Below, in pieces: positions 1 through 9,615 of a stretch of DNA of 64,000 bases. The stretch's first letter is position 1, and each line of letters opens with the position of its first letter. The translations under genes were made by a program, and so were the position numbers. This stretch comes from an uncultured Erythrobacter sp. (GTDB lineage: Bacteria > Pseudomonadota > Alphaproteobacteria > Sphingomonadales > Sphingomonadaceae), in contig CAJXJR010000002.1 in assembly GCA_913055155.1 (NCBI GenBank), positions 2,501 to 66,500 on the forward strand, in the 5' to 3' direction. The notes beneath the pieces were generated by a model, which saw nothing but the letters and a program-made list of their open reading frames with translations, searched no databases and had not been told where the DNA came from.

Positions 1-2
1 AA

Positions 3-293
3 GTCGCCGTGGCCGAAGCCATGATCGCCGACAACGCGCGCCAGCTGCGATTCGCGCTGGCCGTGGACCGGGTGATCGACGGCGACAGCCACGCCCTTGC
101 CGAGCTGAAAGCCAGCGCGGGGCCCGAACTTGGCCCGGCGTGGCGCATCTATTTCGCGCTGTGGTCGCTCGTGCCGCAGCTGGCCGGCCCGATGCTGGCC
201 CATCGCCGCCGCCGCAATGCGCGTGGGGCCGGTGCGCCCGATGCCGAGAGCGCCGCGATGCGCAAGGCCACGGACAAGGCAGTGCCCGCATGA
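3..293 (+). CDS. C-terminal fragment of an unidentified protein (cut by window edge)
   Basis: The reading frame is open from the first bases of the window to a TGA at 291-293, so the gene begins upstream. The visible ~96 residues contain a segment ending in a hydrophobic stretch (IYFALWSLVPQLAGPML), followed by a basic HRRRRNARGAG tail. The stop overlaps the ATG of the next gene, a polysaccharide flippase, by ATGA, so the two are translationally coupled. A role in exopolysaccharide or lipid-linked glycan assembly, for example a glycosyltransferase C-terminus, is inferred only from this neighbour. No catalytic motif is visible. Confidence 0.6.
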   Translation, partial: VAVAEAMIADNARQLRFALAVDRVIDGDSHALAELKASAGPELGPAWRIYFALWSLVPQLAGPMLAHRRRRNARGAGAPDAESAAMRKATDKAVPA

Positions 294-1774
294 ACCGGTC
301 CATGAGCGTTCGGGGCGCGGCCCTGCTGGCGATGGCTTCGCAGATGGGTGCCTTCGTCATCCAGTTCGCTGCCAGCGTGGTGCTGGCGCGCTGGTTCATC
401 GACCCTGACGAGCTGGGCCTGTTCACCATTGCCTTTTCCTTCGTCTCGCTGCTGGCAGTGCTGCAGGAATTCGGCATCAACCGCTATGTCGCGGGCGAGC
501 CCGACCTCGACGACGACGGCATCCGCACCGCCTTTTCCGTTTCGCTGGCGATCAGCTGGACGATTGCGCTGCTGTGCGTGGTGCTGAGCTGGCCGGCGGC
601 GGCCTTTTACGACCTGCCCGGCCTGCTGCCGCTGCTGCTGGTAGTGGCGGCCAGCTATTTCTTCGTGCCGCTGGCCACCGTGCCCATGGCACTGCTGCAC
701 CGGGCGATGGATTTCCGTTCCAACACCATGATCGAGATCGGCGTGGTACTGGCCAATGCCGCCGTCGCCATCTCGCTGGCCTGGCATGGCTATGGCGCAA
801 TTGCCCTGGCCTGGGGCGCCTTTGCCCAGCAGGTGGCGCGCGCCGCCATCGCCCAGTGGCGCGTGGGCGGGCGCCTGCCGATCCCGCTGCGCTTTGCAGG
901 CGCCATGCCGGTGCTGCGCTTCGGCGGCTTTTCCACCGTGCTTAATGGCCTGTCGCAACTGGGATCGCGTTTGCCCGAACTGCTGATCGGGCGGCTGCTG
1001 GATACCGTGGCAGTGGGCCTGTTCGCCCGCGGCTATGGCCTGGCGTGGCAATTGCGCTGGCTGGTCTCGGGCGGGATGACCACCGTCTTCTACCCCGCCT
1101 TTGCGCGCTTCCGCGACCGGGGCGACCCGCTGGGCCCGCATTACGAACGCGTCACCGCCAGCTTCACCGCGCTGACCTGGCCGACCATGGCCGGCCTGGC
1201 CGCCTGCGCGGTTCCGGTCGTGCACATCCTTTATGGCGAGCGTTGGCTGGGCGCGGCGCGACCGCTGGAATGGATCGCCATGGCGCAGGTGCTGATGATC
1301 GCCCTGCCGCTGCACGTGGAACTGCCGATCCTGCTGAAACGCACCCGCCCCCTGCTGTGGCGCTTCGGCCTCGATACCGCCGCCTCTGTCATCCTGCTTG
1401 CCATCGGCGCGTGGTTCTCGCTGGAGGCTGCGGCCGCCAGCCGCGTGGCCTATGGCTTTGCCTGGCTGGCGATCCACGCCCCGTTCCTGCACTCCGGCGT
1501 CGGTTTCCGCTGGCGCAGGCTGGCGCGCATCTGGCTGCAATCGGCGCTGGCAACCGGCGTGGCCGTACTGCCGGTGTGGCTGTCCTATGTCTGGATCGCG
1601 CCCGCGGCGGAGGCGGGTTTCGTGCAGGTGGCATGCGCGGCCATGGTCGGCGTGGCCCTGTGGCTGGTGACGCTGCGCCAGATCCGCCACCCGGCCTATT
1701 TCGAGATCCACCATTTCGCGTGCCAGGCGCTGGCGCGGTTCGGCTGCAGCGGCCTCGTCCCCGCCCCGCGCTAG
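290..1774 (+). CDS. Oligosaccharide flippase family protein (Wzx-like, MOP superfamily)
   Basis: The 494-residue protein is made of repeated hydrophobic segments, about a dozen membrane helices. It opens with RGAALLAMASQMGAFVIQF and has the 'VLARWF-DPDELGLFTIAFSFV' region typical of polysaccharide flippases that move lipid-linked sugar repeats across the inner membrane. Length fits the family (about 450-500 aa). I start it at the ATG overlapping the upstream stop (ATGA); the frame stays open further upstream, but that stretch is Arg/Ala-rich and overlaps the preceding gene. Translational coupling suggests a shared operon with the truncated gene at the window edge. The transported glycan cannot be told from sequence. 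Confidence 0.85.
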   Translation: MNRSMSVRGAALLAMASQMGAFVIQFAASVVLARWFIDPDELGLFTIAFSFVSLLAVLQEFGINRYVAGEPDLDDDGIRTAFSVSLAISWTIALLCVVLSWPAAAFYDLPGLLPLLLVVAASYFFVPLATVPMALLHRAMDFRSNTMIEIGVVLANAAVAISLAWHGYGAIALAWGAFAQQVARAAIAQWRVGGRLPIPLRFAGAMPVLRFGGFSTVLNGLSQLGSRLPELLIGRLLDTVAVGLFARGYGLAWQLRWLVSGGMTTVFYPAFARFRDRGDPLGPHYERVTASFTALTWPTMAGLAACAVPVVHILYGERWLGAARPLEWIAMAQVLMIALPLHVELPILLKRTRPLLWRFGLDTAASVILLAIGAWFSLEAAAASRVAYGFAWLAIHAPFLHSGVGFRWRRLARIWLQSALATGVAVLPVWLSYVWIAPAAEAGFVQVACAAMVGVALWLVTLRQIRHPAYFEIHHFACQALARFGCSGLVPAPR

Positions 1775-1862
1775 GGCAAACTTGGGCCGCGGGCACAGCC
1801 GTGGTATCCTGCGCGCCGTGCTCGCCGTCGATGGGACACGTCCGGCGGGCGGGAGAGAAACG

Positions 1863-2867
1863 ATGCAATGGATCGCCACGGCAGGCGCGCTGGCCCTGCT
1901 ATCGACGGCAGCCGCCGCAGAGACGACGGAGCCTGTGCAGCAGGCCCCTTCGGTCCCCACAGGCGCCATTCCGGGAGAAGTGGCGGAAACCGGCGCCATC
2001 GTCATCGACACCATCGCCATGGAGATCGAACGCTATCGCCGGATGACCGTGCCGGTCACCATCATGGGCGAGGGGCCGTTCGATTTCATGGTCGACACCG
2101 GAGCGCAGGCCACCGTGCTTTCGCGCGACCTGGCAGACCGGCTGCAATTGCTCGACCGCGAGCCGGCCACGCTGGTGGGCATGGCCAGCCGCCGCGCGGT
2201 GGAAACCACCATGGTGCCCGATTTCATACTGGGCGAACGATCGATGACCATCCGCACCGCGCCGCTGGTGGAAGGGCAGCACATCGGCGGGGCGGACGGC
2301 ATCCTCGGCCTCGATTCGCTGCAGGACCAGCGCGTGCTGCTGGATTTCGCGACCGGCGAAATGCACGTCTCCGATTCGCTCGGCAGCGGCGGCAGGGGCG
2401 GCTACGACATCGTCGTGCGCGCGCAGGAACGGCTGGGCCAGCTGATCATCCACCGTGCCGAGATCGACGGCGTGAACGTGGACGTGATCGTCGATACCGG
2501 CGCGCAAGGGTCGGTCGGCAACATGGCGCTGCAGGAACGGCTGCGCCGCCGTCGCCAGCTGGAAGACGCGGTGATGACCGACGTCAACGGCGTGCAGATC
2601 GCCGGCGAGACGCGCGTGGCCCGCCAGCTCCACCTGGGCTCGGCGCAGGTCAACAACATGGTCGTCTCCTTCGCCGATTCGCCCACATTCCACGCGCTGG
2701 ACCTGGTGGATCGCCCGGCGCTGATCCTGGGCATGAGCGAGCTGCGCCTGTTCGAACGGGTGGCGATCGATTTCCGCTCGCGCCGCGTCCTGTTCGACAT
2801 GCCGGGCGATGTCCCCATGGACCAGTCGTGGAACTTCAACCAGCGCGCCACGCGCCTGCGCAACTAG
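1863..2867 (+). CDS. Secreted tandem retropepsin-like aspartic protease
   Basis: The product of 334 aa begins with a Sec signal peptide (MQWIATAGALALLSTAAAA). It contains two retropepsin-like halves, each with a D-T-G-A active-site motif: FMVDTGAQATVLS (Asp about 78) and VIVDTGAQGSVGN (Asp about 211). Retroviral-type proteases normally have one such motif per chain and dimerise; here both halves lie in one chain, so an intramolecular active site is plausible (inference). The ATG at 1863 follows GGGAGAGA; an in-frame start at 1782 would only add an Arg-rich extension before the signal peptide. Substrate unknown, presumably periplasmic. Confidence 0.8.
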   Translation: MQWIATAGALALLSTAAAAETTEPVQQAPSVPTGAIPGEVAETGAIVIDTIAMEIERYRRMTVPVTIMGEGPFDFMVDTGAQATVLSRDLADRLQLLDREPATLVGMASRRAVETTMVPDFILGERSMTIRTAPLVEGQHIGGADGILGLDSLQDQRVLLDFATGEMHVSDSLGSGGRGGYDIVVRAQERLGQLIIHRAEIDGVNVDVIVDTGAQGSVGNMALQERLRRRRQLEDAVMTDVNGVQIAGETRVARQLHLGSAQVNNMVVSFADSPTFHALDLVDRPALILGMSELRLFERVAIDFRSRRVLFDMPGDVPMDQSWNFNQRATRLRN

Positions 2868-2910
2868 CGGCAAGCTTGCCCTCGCCTGCGCAAGGCCCCA
2901 CCTTGGCGGG

Positions 2911-4728
2911 GTGAGAGACTTCGGCGACAGGACGGGAACCGGCGAAAGCGCCGACTGGGCAACCATGCGCCGGTTCCTGCCGTACCTGTGGCCCAAGGGC
3001 CGCCCGGAACTGAAGCGCCGCATACTTGGCGCAGGCCTGTTCGTGCTGCTGGCCAAGGTGGTCGTGCTCACCCTGCCCTTTGCCTATGCCCGCGCGGTCG
3101 ACACCATGAGCGCCGATGGCGACCCTGCCGTGTGGCTGGCGCTGGCGCTGGTGATTGCCTATGCCGCCGGGCGGTTCGGCACGGTGCTGTTCGACCAGCT
3201 GCGCAACATCACCTTCAACCGGGTGGGGCAGGACGCGGTGCTGGGCCTGACGGAAGACGTGTTCGCGCGCCTCCACCGCCTCAGCTTGCGCTTCCACCTC
3301 AGCCGCCGCACGGGCGAGATTACCCGCGTTGTGGAGCGCGGCACCAAGTCGATCAGCTCGATGCTGTATTTCCTGCTGTTCAACATCGCCCCCACCGCGG
3401 TCGAGCTGGTGGTGGTCTCCGTGATCTTCTGGACCGTGTTCGGCTGGGAACTGGTGGCCGCCGTCGCCGTGACCGTGGTCAGCTTCATCTGGATTACGCA
3501 GCGCATCACCGAATGGCGGGTGAAGCTGCGCAAGGAGATGAACGACCTCGACGGGCAGGCGATGGCCCGCGCGGTCGATTCGCTCCTGAACTACGAGACG
3601 GTAAAGTACTTCGGCGCGGAAGAGCGCGAGCGCGAACGCTATTCCCGCTCCGCCGGCGCCTATGCCGAAGCCGCGATCAAGACCGAGAATTCACTCGGCC
3701 TGCTCAACATCGTGCAAGCCTCCATCCTCAACCTGATGATGGGCGGGGCCATGGCCTGGACGGTTTGGGGCTGGAGCCAGGGCAAGCTGACGCCGGGCGA
3801 CCTGGTGCTGGTGAACACCTACCTGATGCAGCTGTTCCGCCCGCTCGACATGCTCGGCTGGGTCTACCGCACGATCCGCCAGGGGCTGATCGACATGGCC
3901 GACATGTTTCGCCTGATGGACACATCGGTAGAGGTGGAAGACAAGCCCGGCGCGCCCGCGCTGGTGGTGCGGCGCCCCACGGTCACGTTCGAGAACGTCA
4001 GCTTCGGCTATGACAGGGATCGCCAGATCCTGCACGGTCTTTCCTTCGAAGCGCCGGCAGGCGCGCACGTGGCGCTGGTGGGGCCGTCGGGCGCAGGGAA
4101 AAGCACCATCGGGCGGCTATTGTTCCGCTTCTACGACCCGTGGGAGGGGCGCGTGTGCGTGGACGGGCAGGATATCCGCGAAGTGACGCAGGAGAGCCTG
4201 CGCCGCCAGATCGGCATCGTCCCGCAGGATAGCGTGCTGTTCAACGATACCATCCGCTATAACATTGCATACGGTCGCGACGATCCTTCGGACGAGGCGA
4301 TCAGGCAAGCGGCAGCCGATGCCGCGATCCTGCCCTTCGTCGAGGCCTTGCCGCAAGGCTTCGACACCGAAGTGGGCGAGCGCGGCCTCAAGCTGTCGGG
4401 CGGGGAGAAGCAGCGCGTGGCCATCGCCCGCACGCTGCTGAAAGATCCGCCGATCCTGCTGCTGGACGAAGCGACAAGCGCGCTCGATTCGCGCACCGAG
4501 CAGGATATCCTCGCCACGCTGCGGCGGGTGAGCGAGCACCGCACCACCATTGCCATCGCCCACCGCCTTTCCACCATCGCCGATGCCGATTTGATAAATG
4601 TCATGGAAGCGGGCCGGATTGTGGAACAGGGCAACCATGCAGACCTGTTGCGCAGGGGCGGGCTTTACGCCGAGATGTGGAACAGGCAGCAAAGCGAAGA
4701 CGCCGAAACGCGCGACGCGGCGGAATAG
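2911..4728 (+). CDS. ABC exporter, Atm1/ABCB7 type (fused permease and ATPase)
   Basis: This half-transporter of about 605 aa has an N-terminal six-helix membrane domain and a C-terminal nucleotide-binding domain. Walker A is GPSGAGKST (about residue 391), the signature is LSGGEKQR and Walker B is ILLLDEATSALD. The membrane domain carries NYETVKYFGAEERER, characteristic of the Atm1/HMT1 group that exports glutathione-linked sulfur or metal conjugates. A homodimer in the inner membrane is expected. I chose GTG 2911 because family members have residues before the ADWAT-RRFLPYLWP segment; ATG 2965 is an alternative, and the still longer frame from 2809 would overlap the protease gene. Two cytochrome c'-like genes follow closely. 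Confidence 0.88.
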   Translation: MRDFGDRTGTGESADWATMRRFLPYLWPKGRPELKRRILGAGLFVLLAKVVVLTLPFAYARAVDTMSADGDPAVWLALALVIAYAAGRFGTVLFDQLRNITFNRVGQDAVLGLTEDVFARLHRLSLRFHLSRRTGEITRVVERGTKSISSMLYFLLFNIAPTAVELVVVSVIFWTVFGWELVAAVAVTVVSFIWITQRITEWRVKLRKEMNDLDGQAMARAVDSLLNYETVKYFGAEERERERYSRSAGAYAEAAIKTENSLGLLNIVQASILNLMMGGAMAWTVWGWSQGKLTPGDLVLVNTYLMQLFRPLDMLGWVYRTIRQGLIDMADMFRLMDTSVEVEDKPGAPALVVRRPTVTFENVSFGYDRDRQILHGLSFEAPAGAHVALVGPSGAGKSTIGRLLFRFYDPWEGRVCVDGQDIREVTQESLRRQIGIVPQDSVLFNDTIRYNIAYGRDDPSDEAIRQAAADAAILPFVEALPQGFDTEVGERGLKLSGGEKQRVAIARTLLKDPPILLLDEATSALDSRTEQDILATLRRVSEHRTTIAIAHRLSTIADADLINVMEAGRIVEQGNHADLLRRGGLYAEMWNRQQSEDAETRDAAE

Positions 4729-4741
4729 GAGAGAGAAACCG

Positions 4742-5278
4742 ATGCGCCACACGATGCCGATCGCCGCTGCCGCGGCTGCCCTTGTCGCCGCCGTTGCGAC
4801 CCATTCCGGCGGTGCCTCTGCCCAGGCCGGTTCCGGCACCTACCTCTTGCGCGAAGGCATGGTCGAACAGGTGAACCCGGCCATGCTGGCCATCTGGGAT
4901 GTGACCAACAATGCCATGGCAGACGACGGTTCGCTCGATCCTGCCCGCATCGACGATGCCGGCTGGGCCGCGATTGCCGACCAGGCAAACCGACTTGCCG
5001 CCTTCGGGCATGACCTGGCTGCGGCCGAAACGGTGCAGGTGGCCGCAGCAGACAACATGGCCACCGAGGAATACGAGATCCCGATGAGCCGGGTGCAGGT
5101 CCTGATCGACCGCGACCCGGACGGCATCCGCGCCCTTGCCGCCGCCTTCGCCCAGCGCGGCGAGGACCTGCACGCAGCCGCCGAGGCGCGCGATGTCGCC
5201 ACCGCCAGCGAACTGGTGAACGGCATGGATGCCGTGTGCGAAAGCTGTCACATGCAATACTGGTACGCCGAGGACTGA
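4742..5278 (+). CDS. Cytochrome c'/c556-like protein, periplasmic
   Basis: The 178-aa product has a signal peptide and a mostly helical body, with a single haem-attachment motif at the far C-terminus (VCESCHMQYW). A C-terminal CxxCH after a helical bundle is the layout of class II cytochromes (c', c556). The N-terminal segment LREGMVEQVNPAML has Met residues at the place where low-spin c556 proteins carry the axial ligand. The ATG follows GGAGAGAGA 13 bases after the ABC exporter stop. It is a paralogue of the next gene, which begins 2 bases after its stop. Function in electron transfer or gas binding is not resolved. Confidence 0.75.
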   Translation: MRHTMPIAAAAAALVAAVATHSGGASAQAGSGTYLLREGMVEQVNPAMLAIWDVTNNAMADDGSLDPARIDDAGWAAIADQANRLAAFGHDLAAAETVQVAAADNMATEEYEIPMSRVQVLIDRDPDGIRALAAAFAQRGEDLHAAAEARDVATASELVNGMDAVCESCHMQYWYAED

Positions 5279-5280
5279 GA

Positions 5281-5838
5281 ATGCGCCAAACCCTACCCAT
5301 CGCCGCGGCCGCAGCCGCCCTGCTCACCGCCTGCACTGCCAACCCCGATGGCGCGGCCCAGCCACAGGCCGAAGCTGCGGCAGACGTCTATTACCTGCGC
5401 GCCGGCATGGTGGAGCAGATCAACCCGCCGATGGAAGCCATGTGGAACATGCAGGTGGAGGTGATGGACGACTATGGCAATTTCGATCCGGCACTGATGA
5501 CACCGCAGACGTGGAGCGAGCTGCAGGCCCACGCGCGCGGGCTGATCGCTGCAGCCGAGCGGATGGCTACGGCAGGCAGTTATGTCGCCGCCGATCCCGA
5601 CGGCCCCTATGCCGATGCGCCCGAAGGCACGGACCTGGCCGCGATCCAGATGCGGCTGGATGCCAACGGTGCCGCCTATCGCGCCCTTTCGCAGAACATG
5701 GCCCGCCACGCCGCGCAGCTGGTGGAAGCCGCCGAAGCGCAGGATGCGGCAACGGTCACGCAGTTGGTCAACGACATGCAGCCCCAGTGCAAGGCCTGCC
5801 ACGACGTGTTCTGGTATCCGGAGGAATACGCCCAGTAG
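5281..5838 (+). CDS. Cytochrome c'/c556-like lipoprotein, paralogue of upstream gene
   Basis: The product is 185 aa. The signal sequence ends in LLTAC, a lipobox, so the protein should be membrane-anchored rather than soluble like its neighbour. The body shares YLR-GMVEQ-NP-M with the upstream paralogue and ends with QCKACHDVFWYPEEYAQ, again a single C-terminal CxxCH. The pair looks like a tandem duplication that diverged in localisation: one soluble periplasmic, one lipid-anchored. It ends 16 bases before the stop of a convergent S9 peptidase. A haem-binding electron-transfer role is family knowledge; the partner is unknown. Confidence 0.75.
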   Translation: MRQTLPIAAAAAALLTACTANPDGAAQPQAEAAADVYYLRAGMVEQINPPMEAMWNMQVEVMDDYGNFDPALMTPQTWSELQAHARGLIAAAERMATAGSYVAADPDGPYADAPEGTDLAAIQMRLDANGAAYRALSQNMARHAAQLVEAAEAQDAATVTQLVNDMQPQCKACHDVFWYPEEYAQ

Positions 5839-5854
5839 GACGGCGCCTGCCGGT

Positions 5855-7843
5855 TTACTCGCCCAGCGGGGCTTCGCCCTCGCCGCGAAGATACCAGTCG
5901 TACCAGCCCAGCGAACGCTCCATCCGGTCGCGGATGTAGCTGGGCACGGTCAGCCCGTGGCTTTCGCCGGGGTAGACCACCAGCCGCGTGGGCACGCCCA
6001 GGTCATGGATCGCGGTGTAGAGCTGCTGGCTGCCGGTGCACGGCACGTTCCAGTCGACTTCGGCGCACAGGAACAGCGTGGGCGTCCGGATGCGGTCGGC
6101 GTGGAAGAAGGGGTAGGAGATCTCCATCCACCGCTCCACGTTCTCCCAGGGGCGGCCCAGTTCCAGCGTATATTCGCTGACGTACTGGTCGACTCCGTAG
6201 CCACCGAAGAAATTGGCCATTCCCGCCCCGCTGACGGCGGCCTTGATGCGCGGATCGCTGGCGATCATGTAGTCGGTCAGCAGGCCACCATAGCTCCAGC
6301 CGCCAACGCCGATGGCATCGGGATCGCCCACGCCCATGGCAATCACGTGGTCGATCCCGCCCATGATGTCTCGCACGTCGGGGCCGCCCCACTGCGCCAT
6401 CTGCGCCTGCGCAAAGGCCGCACCGCGACCGGATGACCCGCGCGGGTTGATGCCCAGCACGGCGTAACCGTTGGCCGCGAAGACCTGCCAGTCGGCCATG
6501 AACTCGTGGCTGAACTGGTACACCGGGCCGCCGTGCAGGCGCACCACCAGCGGATGGCGCTGGCCCGGTTGGTGATCCGGCGGCAGCAGCAGCTGGCCGT
6601 GGATTTCCCAGTCGTCGACCTGGAAGGAAACGTCCTGCGTTGCCGCCAGCGTCCGCTCTGCAACCCAGGCATTCTGCGGGCTCAGCACCCGGCTGCCAGC
6701 CTCCAGCGTGCGCAGGCGGGTGGGCGTATTGCTGTCGCTCTCCAGCACCGCGATGCGACCGTCGGCGGCCTCGGCATAGCCGGAGGCGAAGGACTTGCCG
6801 CCGGTAAGGTAGGTGATCTCGTCCGAATCCGGTTCGATCCGCGCCAGCCAGGTATCGCGGTCCTGCTCCACCAGCGTCAGCAGGCTTTCGCCGTCGGCAG
6901 ACCAGCGCGGGGTGTAGAACCAGCGGTCGATCCAGGCGACCTCGCGGTTGGTTCCCGTGGCCAGGTCGGCGGTGACGACCTGCGTGGGGGTGTACCAGAT
7001 GTTCTGCCCCTCGCCCGCGCGCGTCCATGCCAGCGAGCGCGAATCGGGCGACCATTGCGGCGCGCTGCCTTCGGAGTCGGCATTGTCGGAGGTGCTGATG
7101 CGGCGGGGCTCTCCGCCGGCCGGCGGGATGACGTATACATCCGCGCACGGCCACATGTCCGGCTCCTCGCAGCGGCGCGAGACGAAGGCGATCCACTGTC
7201 CGTCGGGCGACCAGCTGGGCGTCCAGTTGTCGAAGTCGCCGCTGGTGATCTGCACGGCCTCGCCGCTGGCCATGTCCACCCGGAACAGCTGGCTGCGGCG
7301 ATCATCCTGCCAGCCGCGCCCGTCCTGCTTCACCTGCAGCCGATCGACCACGATCGGCGGCGGCGGGTTGCCGTTATCCTCGCGCCCGACTTGCGTACCG
7401 ACCATCGAGGCGACGACCGCCTGCGATCCGTCGGGCGACAGCGAAAAGGCGCCCGCCCCGCCCGGCAGGCTGGTGACCTTGCGCGCGGTGGCGCCGTTCT
7501 CGCTCACCCACAGCTGCGTCGGCTCGTCGTCGTTGCCGCTGCGCAGGAAGGCGAGCACGGAGCCGTCGCTGCTGAACGCAGGGCTGCTTTCGTCGCGGTC
7601 CAGCGTCGCCTGGATCGCGTGGGCCTCGCTGCCGTCCCAGTTCACCTGCCACAGGTCGCTTTGCGTGGTGTCGCCATCGCCCGGCGCATTCACCACGTAT
7701 ACGATGGTATCCGAACCGGGCACGAAGACCGGGTCCGACAGGTCCTCTATCCGCAGCAGGTCGTCGGTGGTGAAAGCCTCTTGCGCCAGCACGGGCGCGG
7801 AGGCGGTGGCAATCAGCGAAGCGACGACAAAAGCGAATCTCAT
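5855..7843 (-). CDS. S9 family prolyl oligopeptidase-type peptidase, secreted
   Basis: This 662-aa protein has a signal peptide (MRFAFVVASLIATASAPVLAQ), then a beta-propeller region with repeated 'SPDG' and 'W-SPDS-' blades, and a C-terminal alpha/beta hydrolase. The catalytic triad is visible: Ser in GVGGWSYGG, Asp in CAEVDWNVP and His in YPGESHGL. Such enzymes cleave short peptides, as dipeptidyl or acylaminoacyl peptidases, here probably in the periplasm. The start is placed at the signal-peptide Met; the frame is open further upstream but that stretch carries no signal. It diverges from the SulP transporter. Confidence 0.9.
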   Translation of the reverse strand: MRFAFVVASLIATASAPVLAQEAFTTDDLLRIEDLSDPVFVPGSDTIVYVVNAPGDGDTTQSDLWQVNWDGSEAHAIQATLDRDESSPAFSSDGSVLAFLRSGNDDEPTQLWVSENGATARKVTSLPGGAGAFSLSPDGSQAVVASMVGTQVGREDNGNPPPPIVVDRLQVKQDGRGWQDDRRSQLFRVDMASGEAVQITSGDFDNWTPSWSPDGQWIAFVSRRCEEPDMWPCADVYVIPPAGGEPRRISTSDNADSEGSAPQWSPDSRSLAWTRAGEGQNIWYTPTQVVTADLATGTNREVAWIDRWFYTPRWSADGESLLTLVEQDRDTWLARIEPDSDEITYLTGGKSFASGYAEAADGRIAVLESDSNTPTRLRTLEAGSRVLSPQNAWVAERTLAATQDVSFQVDDWEIHGQLLLPPDHQPGQRHPLVVRLHGGPVYQFSHEFMADWQVFAANGYAVLGINPRGSSGRGAAFAQAQMAQWGGPDVRDIMGGIDHVIAMGVGDPDAIGVGGWSYGGLLTDYMIASDPRIKAAVSGAGMANFFGGYGVDQYVSEYTLELGRPWENVERWMEISYPFFHADRIRTPTLFLCAEVDWNVPCTGSQQLYTAIHDLGVPTRLVVYPGESHGLTVPSYIRDRMERSLGWYDWYLRGEGEAPLGE

Positions 7844-8012
7844 GGCAGTCCCCTGTCCGGTGGATGTCACAAGAGTTGAACGCCTGCGCGCAGGAATGCC
7901 AGCCCAAAAAAGGCGCCCTCCGCCCTTGCATTGTGCAGTGCACCATATAAGTGGCCTGTCAAACCTGAACCGGCGCAGCCTCGTTCGCGCCCCAGACAAC
8001 GGACAATTTTCC

Positions 8013-9518
8013 ATGATCGACACAGCCGCGTTCAAGCGCGACTGGCTCGCCCAGCCGCGCGCCGACATCCTTGCCGGCATTGTGGTGGCGCTGGCCCTGA
8101 TCCCCGAAGCCATCGGCTTCTCTGTCATTGCGGGCGTCGATCCGCGCGTGGGCCTCTATGCCTCCATCGCTATTGCCATGATCATCGCCTTCACCGGCGG
8201 CAGGCCCGGCATGATCTCCGCCGCCACCGCCGCCGTGGCCGTGGTGGTAGTGCCGCTGGTGCGCGAGCACGGGGTGGAATACCTGTTCGCCGCGACCATC
8301 CTGATGGGCATTTTCCAGGGCGTCGCCGCGCTGCTGCGGCTTGACCTGGTGATGCAGTTCGTCAGCCGCAGCGTGATCACCGGCTTCGTCAACGCGCTGG
8401 CCATCCTGATCTTCATGGCGCAGGTGCCGCAGCTGAACCTGGCCAACGAGGGTGTGAGCTGGCTGACCTATGCCATGGTCGCCGGCGGGCTGGCGATCAT
8501 CTACCTGCTGCCCAAGCTGACCACTGCCGTGCCTTCGCCGCTGGTGGCGATAATCGTGCTGGGCGCGCTGTCGATCGGGCTGGAATGGGACGTGAACACC
8601 GTGTCCGACATGGGGCACCTGCCCGAAGGCCTGCCCTATTTCATCCTACCCGACGTGCCGCTGACCATGGAGACCTTCCAGATCATCGCGCCCTATTCGC
8701 TGACCATGGCCGCCGTCGGCCTGCTGGAAAGCCTGCTGACCGCGCAGATCGTGGACGACATGACCCACACCGAAAGCAACAAGCAGCGCGAAAGCGCCGG
8801 GCAAGGCATTGCCAACGTCGCCGCCGGGTTCTTCGGAGGCATGGGCGGCTGCGCGATGATCGGCCAGTCGGTGATCAATGTCACCAGCGGCGGTCGTGGG
8901 CGGCTGTCCACCTTCACCGCCGGTGTCACGCTGATGGTTCTGCTGGCACTGCTCGGCCCCATTGTCGGTCAGATTCCCATGGCCGCGCTGGTGGCGGTGA
9001 TGATCATGGTGTCGATCGGTACCTTCAGCTGGAACTCCATCCCCAACATCCGCCACCACCCGTGGGAAAGCTCCGTCGTGATGGTGTCCACCGTGGTGAT
9101 CGTGGTGGCGACTCATAACCTGGCGCTGGGCGTGCTGGCGGGCGTACTGCTGTCGGGCATCTTCTTCACCGGCAAGGTGCAGCGCATGTTCAAGGTGGAA
9201 CGGGTACGCGAAGGCGATACCGCCACCTATCACATCACCGGGCAGATCTTCTTCGCCAGCGTGGACCGGTTCTTCTACGCCATCGGCCCCGAAAGCCGCA
9301 TGGACGACCCTGCCGACAACGTGGTGATCGACGTGACCAAGGCACACTTCTGGGACATTTCCGGGGTCGGCGCGCTGGACAAGGTGGTGGAACGCATGCG
9401 CCGCAACGGCCGCAGCGTGCAGGTGGTGGGCCTGAACGAGGCGAGCGCCGACCTGGTCGACAAGTTCGCCCTGACCGACAAGACGGGCGTCGAGATCGGG
9501 CTGGCGCCGCATCCCTGA
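8013..9518 (+). CDS. SulP family inorganic anion transporter with STAS domain
   Basis: The 501-aa protein has about ten or more membrane helices. It begins with [20 protein letters not shown], the SulP signature near helix 1 that leads into VGLYAS, and contains the internal segment [23 protein letters not shown]. From about residue 400 there is a cytoplasmic STAS domain ([26 protein letters not shown]). SulP proteins carry sulfate, bicarbonate or related anions across the inner membrane; the substrate is not predictable here. The ATG at 8013 starts at the usual family position; the frame continues far upstream only because it is the shadow of the divergent peptidase. Confidence 0.9.
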   Translation: MIDTAAFKRDWLAQPRADILAGIVVALALIPEAIGFSVIAGVDPRVGLYASIAIAMIIAFTGGRPGMISAATAAVAVVVVPLVREHGVEYLFAATILMGIFQGVAALLRLDLVMQFVSRSVITGFVNALAILIFMAQVPQLNLANEGVSWLTYAMVAGGLAIIYLLPKLTTAVPSPLVAIIVLGALSIGLEWDVNTVSDMGHLPEGLPYFILPDVPLTMETFQIIAPYSLTMAAVGLLESLLTAQIVDDMTHTESNKQRESAGQGIANVAAGFFGGMGGCAMIGQSVINVTSGGRGRLSTFTAGVTLMVLLALLGPIVGQIPMAALVAVMIMVSIGTFSWNSIPNIRHHPWESSVVMVSTVVIVVATHNLALGVLAGVLLSGIFFTGKVQRMFKVERVREGDTATYHITGQIFFASVDRFFYAIGPESRMDDPADNVVIDVTKAHFWDISGVGALDKVVERMRRNGRSVQVVGLNEASADLVDKFALTDKTGVEIGLAPHP

Positions 9519-9615
9519 CACGGGTCGGCACCATGACCGGATGACTTGCGCTGTGGGCGGGCGATTGGATTTCCCGCGTCATCCTTGTTAGGACCCGGTT
9601 TCGACAGGAGGACCG

